Below the pieces are notes generated by a model. It was not told where the DNA came from. It saw only the letters and a program-made list of their open reading frames with translations, and did not search any database. Source: Alphaproteobacteria bacterium (GTDB taxonomy: Bacteria > Pseudomonadota > Alphaproteobacteria > UBA2966). Taken from it: 64,000 bases of DNA. Positions 45,061-54,956 of this stretch are shown one piece after another. A program made the position numbers and the translations under genes. The stretch covers positions 1 through 64,000 of the forward strand of contig JABIFY010000078.1 of assembly GCA_018650465.1 (NCBI GenBank). The letters are read 5' to 3'. The first letter of the stretch is position 1. Every line of letters starts with the position of its first letter.

Positions 45061-46230
45061 ATGGCCGAAGCGATGAACCACGCCGCCACGTCGCCCCAAA
45101 CAGGCGCGACAGCGGTCCTTGTTCTTGGCGACGGAACACTTGTCTGGGGCCGCGGAATTGGTGCCGCCACAACAGCCACCGGCGAAGTTTGCTTTAATAC
45201 CTCGCTTACGGGCTATCAGGAGATCATCACCGATCCTTCCTATGCCGGTCAGATCATTAACTTTACCTTTCCCCATATCGGCAACGTCGGCACCAATATC
45301 GAAGATATTGAATCGCTGACGCCTGCAGCCCGTGGCGTCGTCTTGCATGCCTCGATTACCGATCCGGCCAACTTTCGCTCCTCCCGCCACCTGCATGACT
45401 GGCTGGTCAGCCATAATTTGCCCGGCATCACCGGCGTCGATACCCGTCGTTTGACCCGGCACGTACGCAAGACCGGTGCCCCCAACGGCGTGGTTTGCCA
45501 CAGCCCGGAAGGCAATTTTGATCTTGATGCCCTGGTGAAAAAAGCCACCGGCTGGCCCGGCCTTGAAGGCATGGATCTTGCGAAAGAGGTTTCTTGCACA
45601 CAAAGTTATGAATGGGACGAGAGCGTCTGGGCTTTGAGCGAAGGCTTTGGCCAGCAGACCAATCCGCGCTTTCACGTCGTCGCTGTCGACTTTGGCGTCA
45701 AACGCAATATTTTGCGTTGCCTGGCTGCTGCCGGCTGTCGGGTGACCGTCGTGCCTGCCAATGCAACGTCCGAAGAAATCCTCGCGCACAAGCCAGATGG
45801 TGTGTTCTTGTCCAACGGTCCAGGTGATCCTGTCGCCACCGGTGTCTACGCAATCCCCATGATTCAGGGCTTGATTGTCTCAGGTGTGCCCCTGTTTGGC
45901 ATCTGTTTAGGGCACCAAATGCTCGCTCTTTCAGTCGGTGCCAGCTCCTCAAAAATGTACCAGGGCCACCGCGGCGGCAACCACCCCGTCAAAGATTTGG
46001 AAACCGGCAAAGTCGAAATAACCAGCCAAAATCATGGCTTTGTTATCGACGATGACTCCCTGCCCGACGGCGTGACCCAAACCCACTCATCACTGTTCGA
46101 TGGCACCCTCGAAGGCATCCGCCTTGACGGCAAACCCGTATTCTCAGTCCAGTACCACCCCGAAGCCAGCCCCGGCCCGCAAGACAGCCACTACCTGTTC
46201 GACCGGTTCGTAAAGCTGATGGAGGGGTGA
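45061..46230 (+). CDS. carA: Carbamoyl-phosphate synthase small subunit
   Basis: A 389-residue glutamine amidotransferase subunit. The N-terminal CPSase domain (GTLVWGRGIGAATTATGEVC, FNTSLTGYQEI) is followed by a class I amidotransferase domain with the nucleophile Cys in FGICLGHQML and the later His/Glu in QYHPEASPGP. It releases ammonia from glutamine for CarB. An AGAGG nine bases before ATG 45061 supports the start; the frame extends upstream to 45001. It is followed by carB after 45 bp. Provides carbamoyl phosphate for pyrimidines and arginine. Confidence 0.97.
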   Translation: MAEAMNHAATSPQTGATAVLVLGDGTLVWGRGIGAATTATGEVCFNTSLTGYQEIITDPSYAGQIINFTFPHIGNVGTNIEDIESLTPAARGVVLHASITDPANFRSSRHLHDWLVSHNLPGITGVDTRRLTRHVRKTGAPNGVVCHSPEGNFDLDALVKKATGWPGLEGMDLAKEVSCTQSYEWDESVWALSEGFGQQTNPRFHVVAVDFGVKRNILRCLAAAGCRVTVVPANATSEEILAHKPDGVFLSNGPGDPVATGVYAIPMIQGLIVSGVPLFGICLGHQMLALSVGASSSKMYQGHRGGNHPVKDLETGKVEITSQNHGFVIDDDSLPDGVTQTHSSLFDGTLEGIRLDGKPVFSVQYHPEASPGPQDSHYLFDRFVKLMEG

Positions 46231-46275
46231 TGGTATCTATGATCATTTTTACTTTTACTCCCGCAGGTCAGACAC

Positions 46276-49200
46276 ATGCCCAGACGTGACGATATAAAAT
46301 CCATTCTGATTATTGGCGCGGGGCCGATTATTATTGGTCAGGCGTGTGAGTTTGATTATTCAGGGACCCAGGCCTGTCAGGCGCTGAAGGCGGAGGGCTA
46401 CCGGATCATCCTGGTGAATTCCAATCCGGCGACGATCATGACCGACCCGGACCTGGCCGATGCGACTTATATTGAGCCGATCACACCTGAGATCGTTGAG
46501 AAGATTATCGCCAAGGAAAAGCCGGACGCGCTGCTGCCGACCATGGGCGGACAGACCGCATTGAATACGGCCCTGGCCCTGGCTGACAATGGTGTGCTGG
46601 AAAAATATAACGTCGAGATGATCGGCGCCGACCGCGAGGCCATTTTCAAGGCAGAAGACCGCGAAGCCTTTCGTACGGCTATGGACAATATCGGACTGGA
46701 AAGTGCGCGCAGTGAAGTTGTGCACACCATCGAAGAAGCCCGCGAGGCCTTACCCAAAATTGGCTTGCCGGCGATCATTCGGCCCTCTTTCACTCTGGGC
46801 GGCACCGGTTCGGGTATTGCCTATAACAAGGAAGAGTTCGAGTCCATCGTCATGGGGGGCCTGGATGCCTCACCCGTCACGGAAGTCCTGGTTGAAGAAT
46901 CCATTCTCGGCTGGAAAGAGTTTGAGATGGAAGTTGTGCGCGACAAAGCCGACAACTGCATCATCATTTGTTCCATCGAAAACGTCGATCCCATGGGCGT
47001 GCATACGGGCGACAGCATCACCGTCGCCCCGGCCCTGACCCTGACCGACAAAGAATATCAAATCATGCGCGATGCCTCTATCGCAACGCTGCGTGAGATC
47101 GGCGTGGAAACCGGTGGCTCGAACGTGCAGTTCGCCGTGCAGCCGGAAACCGGGCGTTTGATTGTTATTGAGATGAACCCGCGTGTATCGCGCTCGTCTG
47201 CTTTGGCCTCCAAGGCCACAGGCTTTCCCATTGCCAGGGTCGCGGCCCGTCTGGCAGTGGGATATACGCTGGACGAATTGATGAACGACATCACCGGTGT
47301 GACACCAGCGAGTTTCGAGCCGACCATCGATTACGTCGTCACCAAAATACCGCGCTTCACCTTTGAAAAGTTTGCCGGCACAGAAGCTCTGCTGAATACC
47401 TCCATGAAATCAGTGGGCGAAGCCATGTCCATTGGCCGGACATTTGAAGAATCCGTGCAAAAAGCGCTGCGGTCCATGGAGACCGATCTGAACGGCTTCA
47501 ATGAAATCGCCATAGACGGCGTCACCGAAGCCGCCACTGAGGCCGAGCGCAAAGACGCGGTGCGTAAAGCGCTGGGTCAGCCGACGCCAGATCGCTTGAT
47601 GGTTATCGCCCAGGCCTTCCGTGAAGGACTGACGCTGGAAGAGATCAATCAGGCCTGCAAATATGACCCCTGGTTCCTGGCCCGTATCGAGAACATCATT
47701 TCAACCGAAGCTAAGGTCCGCAAACATGGCGTGCCCGGCACATTCGAAGAAATGCTGCACTTGAAACAGATGGGCTTTTCTGATGCCCGGCTGGCACAAT
47801 TGACCAACAAAACCGAAGCTGATCTGTCAGCAGTGCGCGCCGGACTGAATGTGCGACCTGTTTTCAAGCGTGTAGACACATGTGCTGCCGAATTCGACAG
47901 CCAGACGCCCTACATGTATTCGGCCTACGAAGATGCGGGTTGGGTGACACCCGATGGCAACTTGCAAGCGGAATGTGAAGCTGAGCCTTCAGATCGCAGG
48001 AAAGCGATTGTTCTGGGTGGTGGCCCCAACCGTATTGGTCAGGGCATTGAATTTGACTATTGCTGTGTGCACGCGGCCTATTCCCTGGCGGAAGCCGGCT
48101 TCGAGACCATCATGGTCAACTGCAACCCGGAAACAGTTTCAACAGATTACGACACTTCGGACCGGCTCTATTTTGAGCCACTGACGCTGGAAGACGTGCT
48201 GGAAATCGTGCGCGTTGAACAGCAGGCCGGCGAACTGGTCGGTGTGATTGTGCAATTTGGGGGACAAACGCCGCTGAAGCTGGCCCGTGGTCTGGAAGCC
48301 GCAGGGGTGCCGATTTTAGGCACGACACCTGATGCCATTGACCTGGCCGAAGACCGGGACCGTTTCCAAAAGCTGCTGAATGACCTGGAATTGCGCCAGC
48401 CCGACAATGGCATCGCCACCTCTCAGGAAGAAGCCCTGGCGGCGGCCAATCGCATTGGCTATCCGGTTCTGTTGCGCCCCTCTTATGTGTTGGGTGGCCG
48501 GGCCATGGAAATTGTTCAGGACGATGCCTCGCTGGAACGCTACATGCGCGAAGCCGTCAAAGTTTCGAACGACAGCCCGGTGCTGGTTGATGACTATCTG
48601 CGCGACGCCATTGAAGTCGATGTGGACGCCTTGTGTGATGGCACAGACGTTGTCGTGGCAGGCGTGATGGAACATATCGAAGAAGCTGGTGTGCATTCCG
48701 GCGATTCGGCCTGTTCGCTGCCGCCGCATACATTGTCAGAAGAAATTGTACACGAGATCAAAGTCCAGGCAGATGCCCTCGCCCGCGCTCTGGGTGTTAT
48801 CGGTCTGATGAATGTACAGTTCGCGGTCAAGGATGACGTTGTCTATATTCTGGAAGTAAATCCGCGCGCCAGCCGCACGGTGCCCTTCGTGGCCAAAGCC
48901 ACAGGCCGTCCCATCGCAAAGATCGCCGCTCGTATCATGGCTGGCGAAAAACTGAAAGATTTTGACTTGCAGGCAGGCCCGGACGCACCGTTCAGCTCGC
49001 CAGGTCATGTGGCCGTCAAAGAAGCCGTGTTTCCGTTCAACCGTTTCCCTGGCGTTGACATCATTCTGGGCCCGGAAATGAAATCTACAGGAGAAGTGAT
49101 GGGGCTGGATCGCGACTTCCAGACCGCATTCGCCAAGGCCCAGATCGCAGCAGGTACCAAGCTGCCGGTTTCCGGGCAGGCTTTTATTTCTGTCCGGGAC

Positions 49201-49569
49201 CGCGATAAAGCCGCGATCATCGAGCCAACAAGGCTGTTGATCGAATTGGGCTTCAAGGTTGTGGCCACACGCGGCACAGCTGCACATCTGATCGATGCTG
49301 GCCTGGATGTTGAAATCGTAAACAAGGTTCTGGAAGGCCGCCCGCACATTGTCGACACCATGAAAAATGACGAAATCGACATCGTCATCAACACCACAGA
49401 AGGTGCTCAGGCCATGGCGGACAGCTTTGAAATTCGCCGTACGGCATTGATCAACGGCATCCCCTATTTCACCACACTGGCGGGTGCCGGAGCGGCTGCA
49501 CAGGCCATTTCAGCCCTCGCGGCAGGGTCGCTGGAAGTTTCCCCCTTGCAATCATACGAAATGTTGTGA
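46276..49569 (+). CDS. carB: Carbamoyl-phosphate synthase large subunit
   Basis: A 1097-residue enzyme with the duplicated ATP-grasp architecture: first half with [19 protein letters not shown] and [11 protein letters not shown], second half with [19 protein letters not shown] and [12 protein letters not shown], and a C-terminal MGS-like allosteric domain ([16 protein letters not shown], ending LSPLQSYEM-like). It makes carbamoyl phosphate from bicarbonate, ammonia and two ATP, through a tunnel from CarA. Full family length and no lesion seen. Confidence 0.98.
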   Translation: MPRRDDIKSILIIGAGPIIIGQACEFDYSGTQACQALKAEGYRIILVNSNPATIMTDPDLADATYIEPITPEIVEKIIAKEKPDALLPTMGGQTALNTALALADNGVLEKYNVEMIGADREAIFKAEDREAFRTAMDNIGLESARSEVVHTIEEAREALPKIGLPAIIRPSFTLGGTGSGIAYNKEEFESIVMGGLDASPVTEVLVEESILGWKEFEMEVVRDKADNCIIICSIENVDPMGVHTGDSITVAPALTLTDKEYQIMRDASIATLREIGVETGGSNVQFAVQPETGRLIVIEMNPRVSRSSALASKATGFPIARVAARLAVGYTLDELMNDITGVTPASFEPTIDYVVTKIPRFTFEKFAGTEALLNTSMKSVGEAMSIGRTFEESVQKALRSMETDLNGFNEIAIDGVTEAATEAERKDAVRKALGQPTPDRLMVIAQAFREGLTLEEINQACKYDPWFLARIENIISTEAKVRKHGVPGTFEEMLHLKQMGFSDARLAQLTNKTEADLSAVRAGLNVRPVFKRVDTCAAEFDSQTPYMYSAYEDAGWVTPDGNLQAECEAEPSDRRKAIVLGGGPNRIGQGIEFDYCCVHAAYSLAEAGFETIMVNCNPETVSTDYDTSDRLYFEPLTLEDVLEIVRVEQQAGELVGVIVQFGGQTPLKLARGLEAAGVPILGTTPDAIDLAEDRDRFQKLLNDLELRQPDNGIATSQEEALAAANRIGYPVLLRPSYVLGGRAMEIVQDDASLERYMREAVKVSNDSPVLVDDYLRDAIEVDVDALCDGTDVVVAGVMEHIEEAGVHSGDSACSLPPHTLSEEIVHEIKVQADALARALGVIGLMNVQFAVKDDVVYILEVNPRASRTVPFVAKATGRPIAKIAARIMAGEKLKDFDLQAGPDAPFSSPGHVAVKEAVFPFNRFPGVDIILGPEMKSTGEVMGLDRDFQTAFAKAQIAAGTKLPVSGQAFISVRDRDKAAIIEPTRLLIELGFKVVATRGTAAHLIDAGLDVEIVNKVLEGRPHIVDTMKNDEIDIVINTTEGAQAMADSFEIRRTALINGIPYFTTLAGAGAAAQAISALAAGSLEVSPLQSYEML

Positions 49570-49623
49570 TACTGAGCGACTGACTATCACAAAAATTGAT
49601 CGCCAGCTGACTGTGACACCTGT

Positions 49624-49650
49624 CACCGCCTGCGGTGTTTTTTTTTGTTT
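49624..49650 (+). terminator. carB terminator
   Basis: CACCG/CGGTG stem (49624-49637) with a short loop, followed by a run of nine Ts and further T-rich sequence, 55 bp after the carB stop. A second small palindrome (GTGACA-CC-TGTCAC, 49613-49626) overlaps its left arm. Confidence 0.75.
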
Positions 49651-49702
49651 TTTCGCGTTGCCATCGTGGTACCGCCAGGGAAAAGTTCAAGGCTGAGAGA
49701 AG

Positions 49703-50176
49703 ATGCAAAGAGTACCAATGACGGAGGGTGGCTACACCCGTCTGGAAGAAGAGTTGAAACACCTGAAGGTGACGGAACGTCCCGCGGTCATCAAGGCCAT
49801 CGAGGAAGCTCGTGCCCATGGTGACTTGTCGGAAAATGCCGAATATCACGCTGCCAAGGAAAAACAGGGCTTTATCGAAGGCCGTGTTCAGGAGCTGGAA
49901 GACAAAATCGGTCGCGCCGAAGTCATTGATCCATCACAATTTTCTGGCAGCAAGATCAAATTTGGTGCCACGGTTTGCATCGCTGATGAAGACACGGATG
50001 AAGAATCGACCTATCAGATTGTTGGCACCGATGAAAGTGACATCAAGTCTGGCCTGTTGTCAGTTTCCTCACCGCTGGCGCGCGCGCTGATCAGCAAGGA
50101 AGTCGGCGATAGCATCAGCGTCGAAGCCCCTGGTGGTGCCCGCGGCTACGAAGTTGTGTCGGTGGATTTCAAATAA
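49703..50176 (+). CDS. greA: Transcription elongation factor GreA
   Basis: A 157-residue factor with the N-terminal coiled-coil hairpin ([20 protein letters not shown]; tip acidic residues in [19 protein letters not shown]) and the C-terminal FKBP-like domain ([18 protein letters not shown]). It enters the polymerase secondary channel and stimulates cleavage of backtracked RNA. An ATG at 49718 (MTEGGYTRL) is an alternative start. It lies downstream of carB behind a terminator, as in many relatives. Confidence 0.97.
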   Translation: MQRVPMTEGGYTRLEEELKHLKVTERPAVIKAIEEARAHGDLSENAEYHAAKEKQGFIEGRVQELEDKIGRAEVIDPSQFSGSKIKFGATVCIADEDTDEESTYQIVGTDESDIKSGLLSVSSPLARALISKEVGDSISVEAPGGARGYEVVSVDFK

Positions 50177-50239
50177 GATACAGCCATATGAGGCGCGATA
50201 TTCAACGGGAAATGTATATGCCCCTTTCAGGTTGCTGAC

Positions 50240-50270
50240 AAACCTCGTCATTTGTGGCGGGGTTTTGTTT
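50240..50270 (+). terminator. greA terminator
   Basis: AAACCTCG (50240-50247) and CGGGGTTT (50258-50265) form an 8-bp stem (one G-U pair), 10-base loop, followed by TGTTTTG. It lies 63 bp after the greA stop. Confidence 0.65.
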
Positions 50271-50445
50271 TGTAAGGATCTGGCCTGGTTTCATGGACAT
50301 CAGGCTTCCCGGCGCACCTTTGACAATGTTGAAATAACCATCGCCCCGGTGTTCGGCCAATTCTGTAAATGACTGGAAAATTTGGTATTTTTTTGCCAAA
50401 ATTGTCATTTCAAATTGCAGGGTCCGGGTGCGGATTAATGTTAGC

Positions 50446-50497
50446 ACGATGGTTTGGCATGATGGTTTGGCACGATGGTTTGGCACAGTAATTTGGC
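50446..50497. repeat. Four tandem 13-bp repeats upstream of a binding-protein gene
   Basis: Units acgatggtttggc, atgatggtttggc, acgatggtttggc and acagtaatttggc follow each other exactly every 13 bp, ending 22 bases before the GTG start of the next gene. The first three differ at one base. They overlap the untranslated leader or promoter, so regulator binding or slippage-based variation is possible. The 13-bp spacing does not fit a sigma-54 -24/-12 site. Confidence 0.8.
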
Positions 50498-50519
50498 ACA
50501 ATGGCAAAGGGGAATTGAT

Positions 50520-51248
50520 GTGTATCGTGCAAAGTCGTTCAGAGTTAAAGTTTCTCTCTTGTTCCTTTCACTTCTGATTTTCAATTCAGTTGCGTTTATT
50601 GCTACGACTCAAGCTGACACATTGAGATTTACAAGACGGATTGATTCTGAAGCCGGCAAATTGGGCGGCATGATCTTGCAAGAAGCCTATCGCCGGATCG
50701 GGCACGAGGTGAAACTGGTTGATCTTCCTGGCGCCCGCGCGATCATTGAGGCCAATCGTGGAAATTCAGACGGTGAGGTCGTCCGTCTAAAAAGGGTCTT
50801 GAATAAGTTCCATAATTTGCGGGTTGTACCGGTACCATTGCTGCTCGTGGAGACGTCCATCGCGTCTAAAAATATGTCAATCAAGGTTTCAGGTTGGGAG
50901 ACTGCAAAAAAGTATTCTGCGACAACAGTCAGGGGCTACAAATCCATTGAGAAGCGGCTTGAAAGCCAAGCCAATAACTTTGCCAGCTCAGTCGAGAGCG
51001 CTCTGAAAATGTTGGTATATGACCGCATTGAAATAGTCGTGCTCAGTAAAATGGATTTACAAAAAAGCATGCGGAAAGGGAACTATCCCAATATCCATAT
51101 CATCGAACCGCCAATCAGCGAAGTGTCGCTTTTTCATATGCTGCACAAAAGCCAGGAAGCATTGATTCCAGCTGTTTCGGCTGCGTTAAAAGCGATGAAG
51201 GCTGACGGTTCCTACCAACAGATTATTGATGACTATCTGGGATCATGA
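50520..51248 (+). CDS. Periplasmic solute-binding protein, family 3-like, orphan
   Basis: A 242-residue exported protein. The start is GTG at 50520 with GGGGA six bases upstream. The signal peptide covers about 1-33 (VSLLFLSLLIFNSVAFIATT, QA before DT). The mature part resembles bacterial extracellular solute-binding family 3 (GKLGGMILQEAYRRIGHEV, LPGARAIIEANRG, DGSYQQIIDDYL). No permease or ATPase is adjacent, so it could serve a distant transporter or a sensor. Ligand unknown. Confidence 0.72.
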   Translation: MYRAKSFRVKVSLLFLSLLIFNSVAFIATTQADTLRFTRRIDSEAGKLGGMILQEAYRRIGHEVKLVDLPGARAIIEANRGNSDGEVVRLKRVLNKFHNLRVVPVPLLLVETSIASKNMSIKVSGWETAKKYSATTVRGYKSIEKRLESQANNFASSVESALKMLVYDRIEIVVLSKMDLQKSMRKGNYPNIHIIEPPISEVSLFHMLHKSQEALIPAVSAALKAMKADGSYQQIIDDYLGS

Positions 51249-51281
51249 TCAGAGAGTTTCAGTTTTCTATTGTTCTTGTCG

Positions 51282-51755
51282 TCAATCCTCAATTGGCACG
51301 CCAGGTAGTTTCTTGGACGTGCGGATGCCAATGGTGCTTTTAACATGAGCCACATGGGGGGCTGCAGTCAGTTCCTGGGTTAGAAAGCTCTGATAAGCAT
51401 CCCAGTCCTTGGCGACAACCTTCAGAAAAAAATCCGCATCACCTGCCAGCATGTGACATTCGCGGACCATGGGCCAGGCCTGAACGCGTTTTTCAAAGTC
51501 GTTCAGGTCTGCCTCAGCCTGACTATCCAGACCGACCTGGGCAAACACAGTGACACCAAAGCCCAGTTCTTCTGCATTCAATTCGGCATGATAGCCGCGA
51601 ATAACGTTGGCCTTTTCCAGCGCACGCACGCGCCGCAAACACGGTGGCGCCGAGATTCCAACACCCTCGGCCAGTTTGACATTGGTAATACGACCATCAT
51701 CCTGCAGGGTTTTGATAATTCGGCGATCAATGTCATCGAGTTTGATACGAGCCAA
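51282..51755 (-). CDS. Lrp/AsnC family transcriptional regulator
   Basis: A 157-residue regulator with an N-terminal winged HTH (LDDIDRRIIKTLQDDGRITN, VGISAPPCLRRVRALE) and a RAM ligand-binding domain (GFGVTVFAQVGL, MLAGDADFFLKVVAKD). A TTG start at 51755 is favoured: GGGGGA lies nine bases upstream and the length then equals the family norm; the open frame to 51920 adds non-homologous residues. Probably senses an amino acid. It is divergent from the ELM1-like gene. Confidence 0.88.
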   Translation of the reverse strand: MARIKLDDIDRRIIKTLQDDGRITNVKLAEGVGISAPPCLRRVRALEKANVIRGYHAELNAEELGFGVTVFAQVGLDSQAEADLNDFEKRVQAWPMVRECHMLAGDADFFLKVVAKDWDAYQSFLTQELTAAPHVAHVKSTIGIRTSKKLPGVPIED

Positions 51756-51964
51756 TTTGAGATTTCCCCCGAAGCCATATAATGCGTTTGTGTTATGATT
51801 GTTGCTGCATTTTGTAATAAAATTACACGAAACAGGCAACTGCCTTTCAAAAGATTTCCTGAAATGGCTTTTGTGGCTAAATCTCAGTGTGGCGTTGCCA
51901 GTCCTTCGAGTGGACGTCAAAATGTCTGACGGGAAACAAAATCAGGCCAGGAATACGACGGAAA

Positions 51965-52948
51965 ATGAGCATCAAAACCTGCTGGGTGGTGACGGATGGC
52001 AGAGCGGGCATGCTCAATCAGGCTTGGGGGCTGGCTGAGGAACTGGCCCGTACGGAACCCGGTGGCAGCATGGACGTGGTCATCAAGACCATCTCCGTAG
52101 GTATGCCCTGGCGCTGGTTGCCATCAAAGTTGTGGGTCAAGCCGCTGGCCTGCCTGACGGCTGACAGCGACAGGCTGGCAGCTCCCTGGCCGGACCTGGT
52201 TATCGGCTGCGGTCGGTTGACTATTCCCTTGGGTTTGGCCATTGGCAAGGCCAGCAACGGTGCCAGCTTTACGGTCCAGTTGCAGGACCCGCGGATCAAT
52301 CCGGAAGGTTTTGATCTGGTTGTGCCACCGCGCCACGATCATACGGGTGGAGCAAATATCTTCGAAACAACCGGTGCTGTGCATCGTGTAACTGCACAAA
52401 AACTTTCTTCAGAGGCTGATAAATTCAGACCAACGCTGGATCATTTGCCCCATCCGCGCATTGCCGTGTTAATCGGCGGTAGCAACAAATATTACCAACT
52501 GACGCCTGAAATTATGCAACAACTGGCGACCCGTCTGGTCAAGCTGGCAAACGACAATAATGCTGGCTTGATGGTGACCGCCTCACGGCGAACGGGTACC
52601 GCGAATGAAAAAGTGCTAAGGGAAGCTTTGTCGGATATCCCGGTCCATTTCTGGGATGGACAGGGCGACAACCCCTACTTCGCGTACTTAGGCCTGGCCG
52701 ATGCCATTGTCGTGACCTGTGATTCCGTCTCCATGAACTCCGAAGCAGCTTCAACAGGTAAACCTGTCTATGTCGTCGACCTTGACGGTGGTAGCAAAAA
52801 ATTCAATGAATTCCATGCCTTGATGCGTCAATCAGGTCACACACGCCCTTTTGACGGACATTTAAGTGACTGGCAGCCTGTGCGGCTGGATGATACGGCA
52901 AGTGTTGCGCTTGAAGTACGCCGACGTCTTGAGGCCAGATCGTCATAA
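51965..52948 (+). CDS. Mitochondrial fission ELM1-family protein
   Basis: A 327-residue protein of the ELM1-like family (related to GT-B glycosyltransferases). Seen are CWVVTDGRAGMLNQAWGLAE at the start, QLQDPRINPEGFDLVVPPRHD, AVLIGGSNKYY and the C-terminal ADAIVVTCDSVSMNSEAA with the NPY segment before it. In alphaproteobacteria such genes are conserved near trxB; the function is not established, although lipid or envelope glycan transfer is suspected from the fold. The ATG at 51965 was chosen because homology begins there. Confidence 0.85.
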   Translation: MSIKTCWVVTDGRAGMLNQAWGLAEELARTEPGGSMDVVIKTISVGMPWRWLPSKLWVKPLACLTADSDRLAAPWPDLVIGCGRLTIPLGLAIGKASNGASFTVQLQDPRINPEGFDLVVPPRHDHTGGANIFETTGAVHRVTAQKLSSEADKFRPTLDHLPHPRIAVLIGGSNKYYQLTPEIMQQLATRLVKLANDNNAGLMVTASRRTGTANEKVLREALSDIPVHFWDGQGDNPYFAYLGLADAIVVTCDSVSMNSEAASTGKPVYVVDLDGGSKKFNEFHALMRQSGHTRPFDGHLSDWQPVRLDDTASVALEVRRRLEARSS

Positions 52949-53038
52949 TCAGGTTTTTCTGACCAATCAAAATTCCATCCTTGCACCAGATGCGCCAGCA
53001 CTCTAAATACGAAGGACAATTCAGCAGGAGGCCTCCAC

Positions 53039-54004
53039 ATGGCAGAGACACACCACAGTAAAGTTTTGATCATTGGCTCCGGCCCAGCAGGATATACCGC
53101 TGCGATTTACGCCGCGCGCGCCAATCTCAAACCTTTGATGGTGCGGGGTATCCAGCCAGGTGGACAGCTTACGATCACCACGGATGTAGAAAATTACCCG
53201 GGCTTTGCTGACGTTATCCAGGGTCCCTGGCTGATGGAACAAATGGAAGCACAAGCCAAACACGTGGGCACGGAAATGATCGACGATACAATAATATCTG
53301 TCGATTTTTCCAAGCGACCCTTTGTCGCCAAAGGCGATTCAGGCGACGATTATATTGGCGACACGATCATTATCTGTACTGGCGCCCAGGCGCGCTGGCT
53401 GGGGCTGCCTTCGGAAGAAAAGTACCAGGGTTTTGGCGTATCGGCCTGCGCCACCTGTGATGGCTTTTTCTATCGGGGCAAAGAAGTCCTGGTGATAGGC
53501 GGCGGCAATACGGCAGTCGAAGAAGCGATTTACCTGACCAACCACGCGGACAAGGTTACCTTGGTGCACCGACGCGGAGAATTGCGATCAGAAAAAATCC
53601 TGCAGGACCGTCTGTTCGCCAATCCTAAAATTGAAGTCGTCTGGGATTCTGTTCTGGATGAAGTTCTGGGAGAGGAAGACCCCTTTGGCGTCACGGGTGC
53701 ACGGCTGAAAAATGTCAAAACTGGCGAAACCAGCGAAATTTCAGCCCACGGTGTCTTTATCGCTATCGGGCATGCCCCGGCAACCGAACTTTTTGTCGGA
53801 CAGCTTGATATGGAGAACGGCTACCTTGTGACGGCCCCGGATTCGACGGCGACTTCCGTTGCAGGCGTCTATGCCGCCGGCGATGTCCAGGACGATATCT
53901 ACCGCCAGGCGGTCACCGCTGCCGGAACGGGTTGTATGGCGGCACTGGAAGCTGAAAAATTCGTTGCAGAAAACGAAGTTCTGACCGCGTCGGCCGCCGA
54001 ATAG
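53039..54004 (+). CDS. trxB: Thioredoxin-disulfide reductase
   Basis: A 321-residue FAD/NADPH enzyme. FAD motif IIGSGPAGYTAAIYAAR (11-27), redox-active C137-A-T-C140 (CATCDGFF), NADPH motif VIGGGNTAVEEA and the C-terminal GVYAAGDVQDDIYRQA. AGGAGG lies before the ATG. It reduces thioredoxin for ribonucleotide reduction, methionine sulfoxide reductases and protein disulfide balance. Confidence 0.97.
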   Translation: MAETHHSKVLIIGSGPAGYTAAIYAARANLKPLMVRGIQPGGQLTITTDVENYPGFADVIQGPWLMEQMEAQAKHVGTEMIDDTIISVDFSKRPFVAKGDSGDDYIGDTIIICTGAQARWLGLPSEEKYQGFGVSACATCDGFFYRGKEVLVIGGGNTAVEEAIYLTNHADKVTLVHRRGELRSEKILQDRLFANPKIEVVWDSVLDEVLGEEDPFGVTGARLKNVKTGETSEISAHGVFIAIGHAPATELFVGQLDMENGYLVTAPDSTATSVAGVYAAGDVQDDIYRQAVTAAGTGCMAALEAEKFVAENEVLTASAAE

Positions 54005-54026
54005 CTCGGACAGAGAAGCAAAGCCT

Positions 54027-54917
54027 GTGGATTGGGACAAAATTCGCGTTTTCCATGCTGTTGCAGAAGCAGGCAGTTTCACGCGCGCGGGCGAAACCCT
54101 GAACCTGAGCCAGTCAGCAGTCAGTCGCCAAATCTCGTCCCTGGAAGAAGAAGTTCGCATTGATCTTTTTCATCGTCATACCCGGGGCCTTACACTGACG
54201 GAACAAGGTGAAATCCTGTTCCGCACAGCCCACGAAATGTCGGCCAAGCTGGCCATTACAGAAACATTGTTGTCTGACGCCAGCGACAACCCAAAAGGTG
54301 AACTCAAGATCACGACGACCGTTGGTTTTGGCTCGACCTGGTTGACGCCGAGATTGACGGATTTTCTGGAACTTTATCCAGATATTACGATCCATCTCGT
54401 TGTTGACGACCGTGAACTAGAGCTGGGGATGGGTGATGCGGATGTCGCCATCCGCCTGCGAGAGCCTGTACAAGCCGACCTGGTGAGGCGCCGCTTGGTT
54501 ACAGTGCGTAATCACATTTATGCCTCGCCTGAATACCTTGAAAAATATGGCACGCCTCAGTCGGTTGAGGACCTCGATCACCACCATTTGATTGTCTATG
54601 GCGATCAGGCGCCCAGTGTGCTCCAGGATGTAAACTGGTTGATGCGGGTCGGCTCGGACGGCAAAAACCGTCGTCGGCCCCTGGTCAAAGTGAACAATAT
54701 CTACGGTGTTTTGCGGGCCGCTGAGGCCGGTGTTGGCATTGCGTCCCTGCCGGATTACATGATCTTGCCAGAAATGCGCCTTATCCGCATTCTGCCTGAA
54801 AGCGAAGGTCCATCGTTCGATACCTACTTCGTCTATCCGGAAGAACTAAGGAAATCGAAAAAAATTGCCTTATTCAGGGATTTTTTGATCCAGAAAGTTG
54901 CCGAATCCGAATTCTAA
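54027..54917 (+). CDS. LysR family transcriptional regulator
   Basis: A 296-residue regulator. The winged HTH is at residues 5-64 (FHAVAEAGSFTRAGETLNLS, then QSAVSRQISSLEEEV). The effector domain follows (GFGSTWLTPRLTDFLELYPD, GVGIASLPDYM). The start is GTG at 54027, 22 bp after trxB, so the two may be co-transcribed, a pairing common in this group. Target unknown. Confidence 0.92.
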   Translation: MDWDKIRVFHAVAEAGSFTRAGETLNLSQSAVSRQISSLEEEVRIDLFHRHTRGLTLTEQGEILFRTAHEMSAKLAITETLLSDASDNPKGELKITTTVGFGSTWLTPRLTDFLELYPDITIHLVVDDRELELGMGDADVAIRLREPVQADLVRRRLVTVRNHIYASPEYLEKYGTPQSVEDLDHHHLIVYGDQAPSVLQDVNWLMRVGSDGKNRRRPLVKVNNIYGVLRAAEAGVGIASLPDYMILPEMRLIRILPESEGPSFDTYFVYPEELRKSKKIALFRDFLIQKVAESEF

Positions 54918-54921
54918 GGCT

Positions 54922-54950
54922 TTGACATCATATCAATATTTTTTAGCTAT
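54922..54950 (+). promoter_or_regulatory. Possible promoter of a small-RNA unit
   Basis: A perfect TTGACA at 54922-54927 is followed after 17 bases by AGCTAT (54945-54950), a moderate -10. It directly follows the LysR stop and precedes a non-coding unit ending in a strong terminator. The -10 overlaps the left arm of a perfect 8-bp inverted repeat (AGCTATGC/GCATAGCT, 54945-54967), which could act as an operator. Confidence 0.4.
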
Positions 54951-54956
54951 GCGTTT

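Noticed and set aside
50446-50497. Sigma-54 promoter (TGGC...TTTGGC)
   Set aside because: Spacing follows the 13-bp repeat period and the GC of the -12 element is misplaced.
50446-50497. Minimal CRISPR array
   Set aside because: Units are contiguous 13-mers without spacers, and no cas genes are present; no CRISPR is seen anywhere in the window.
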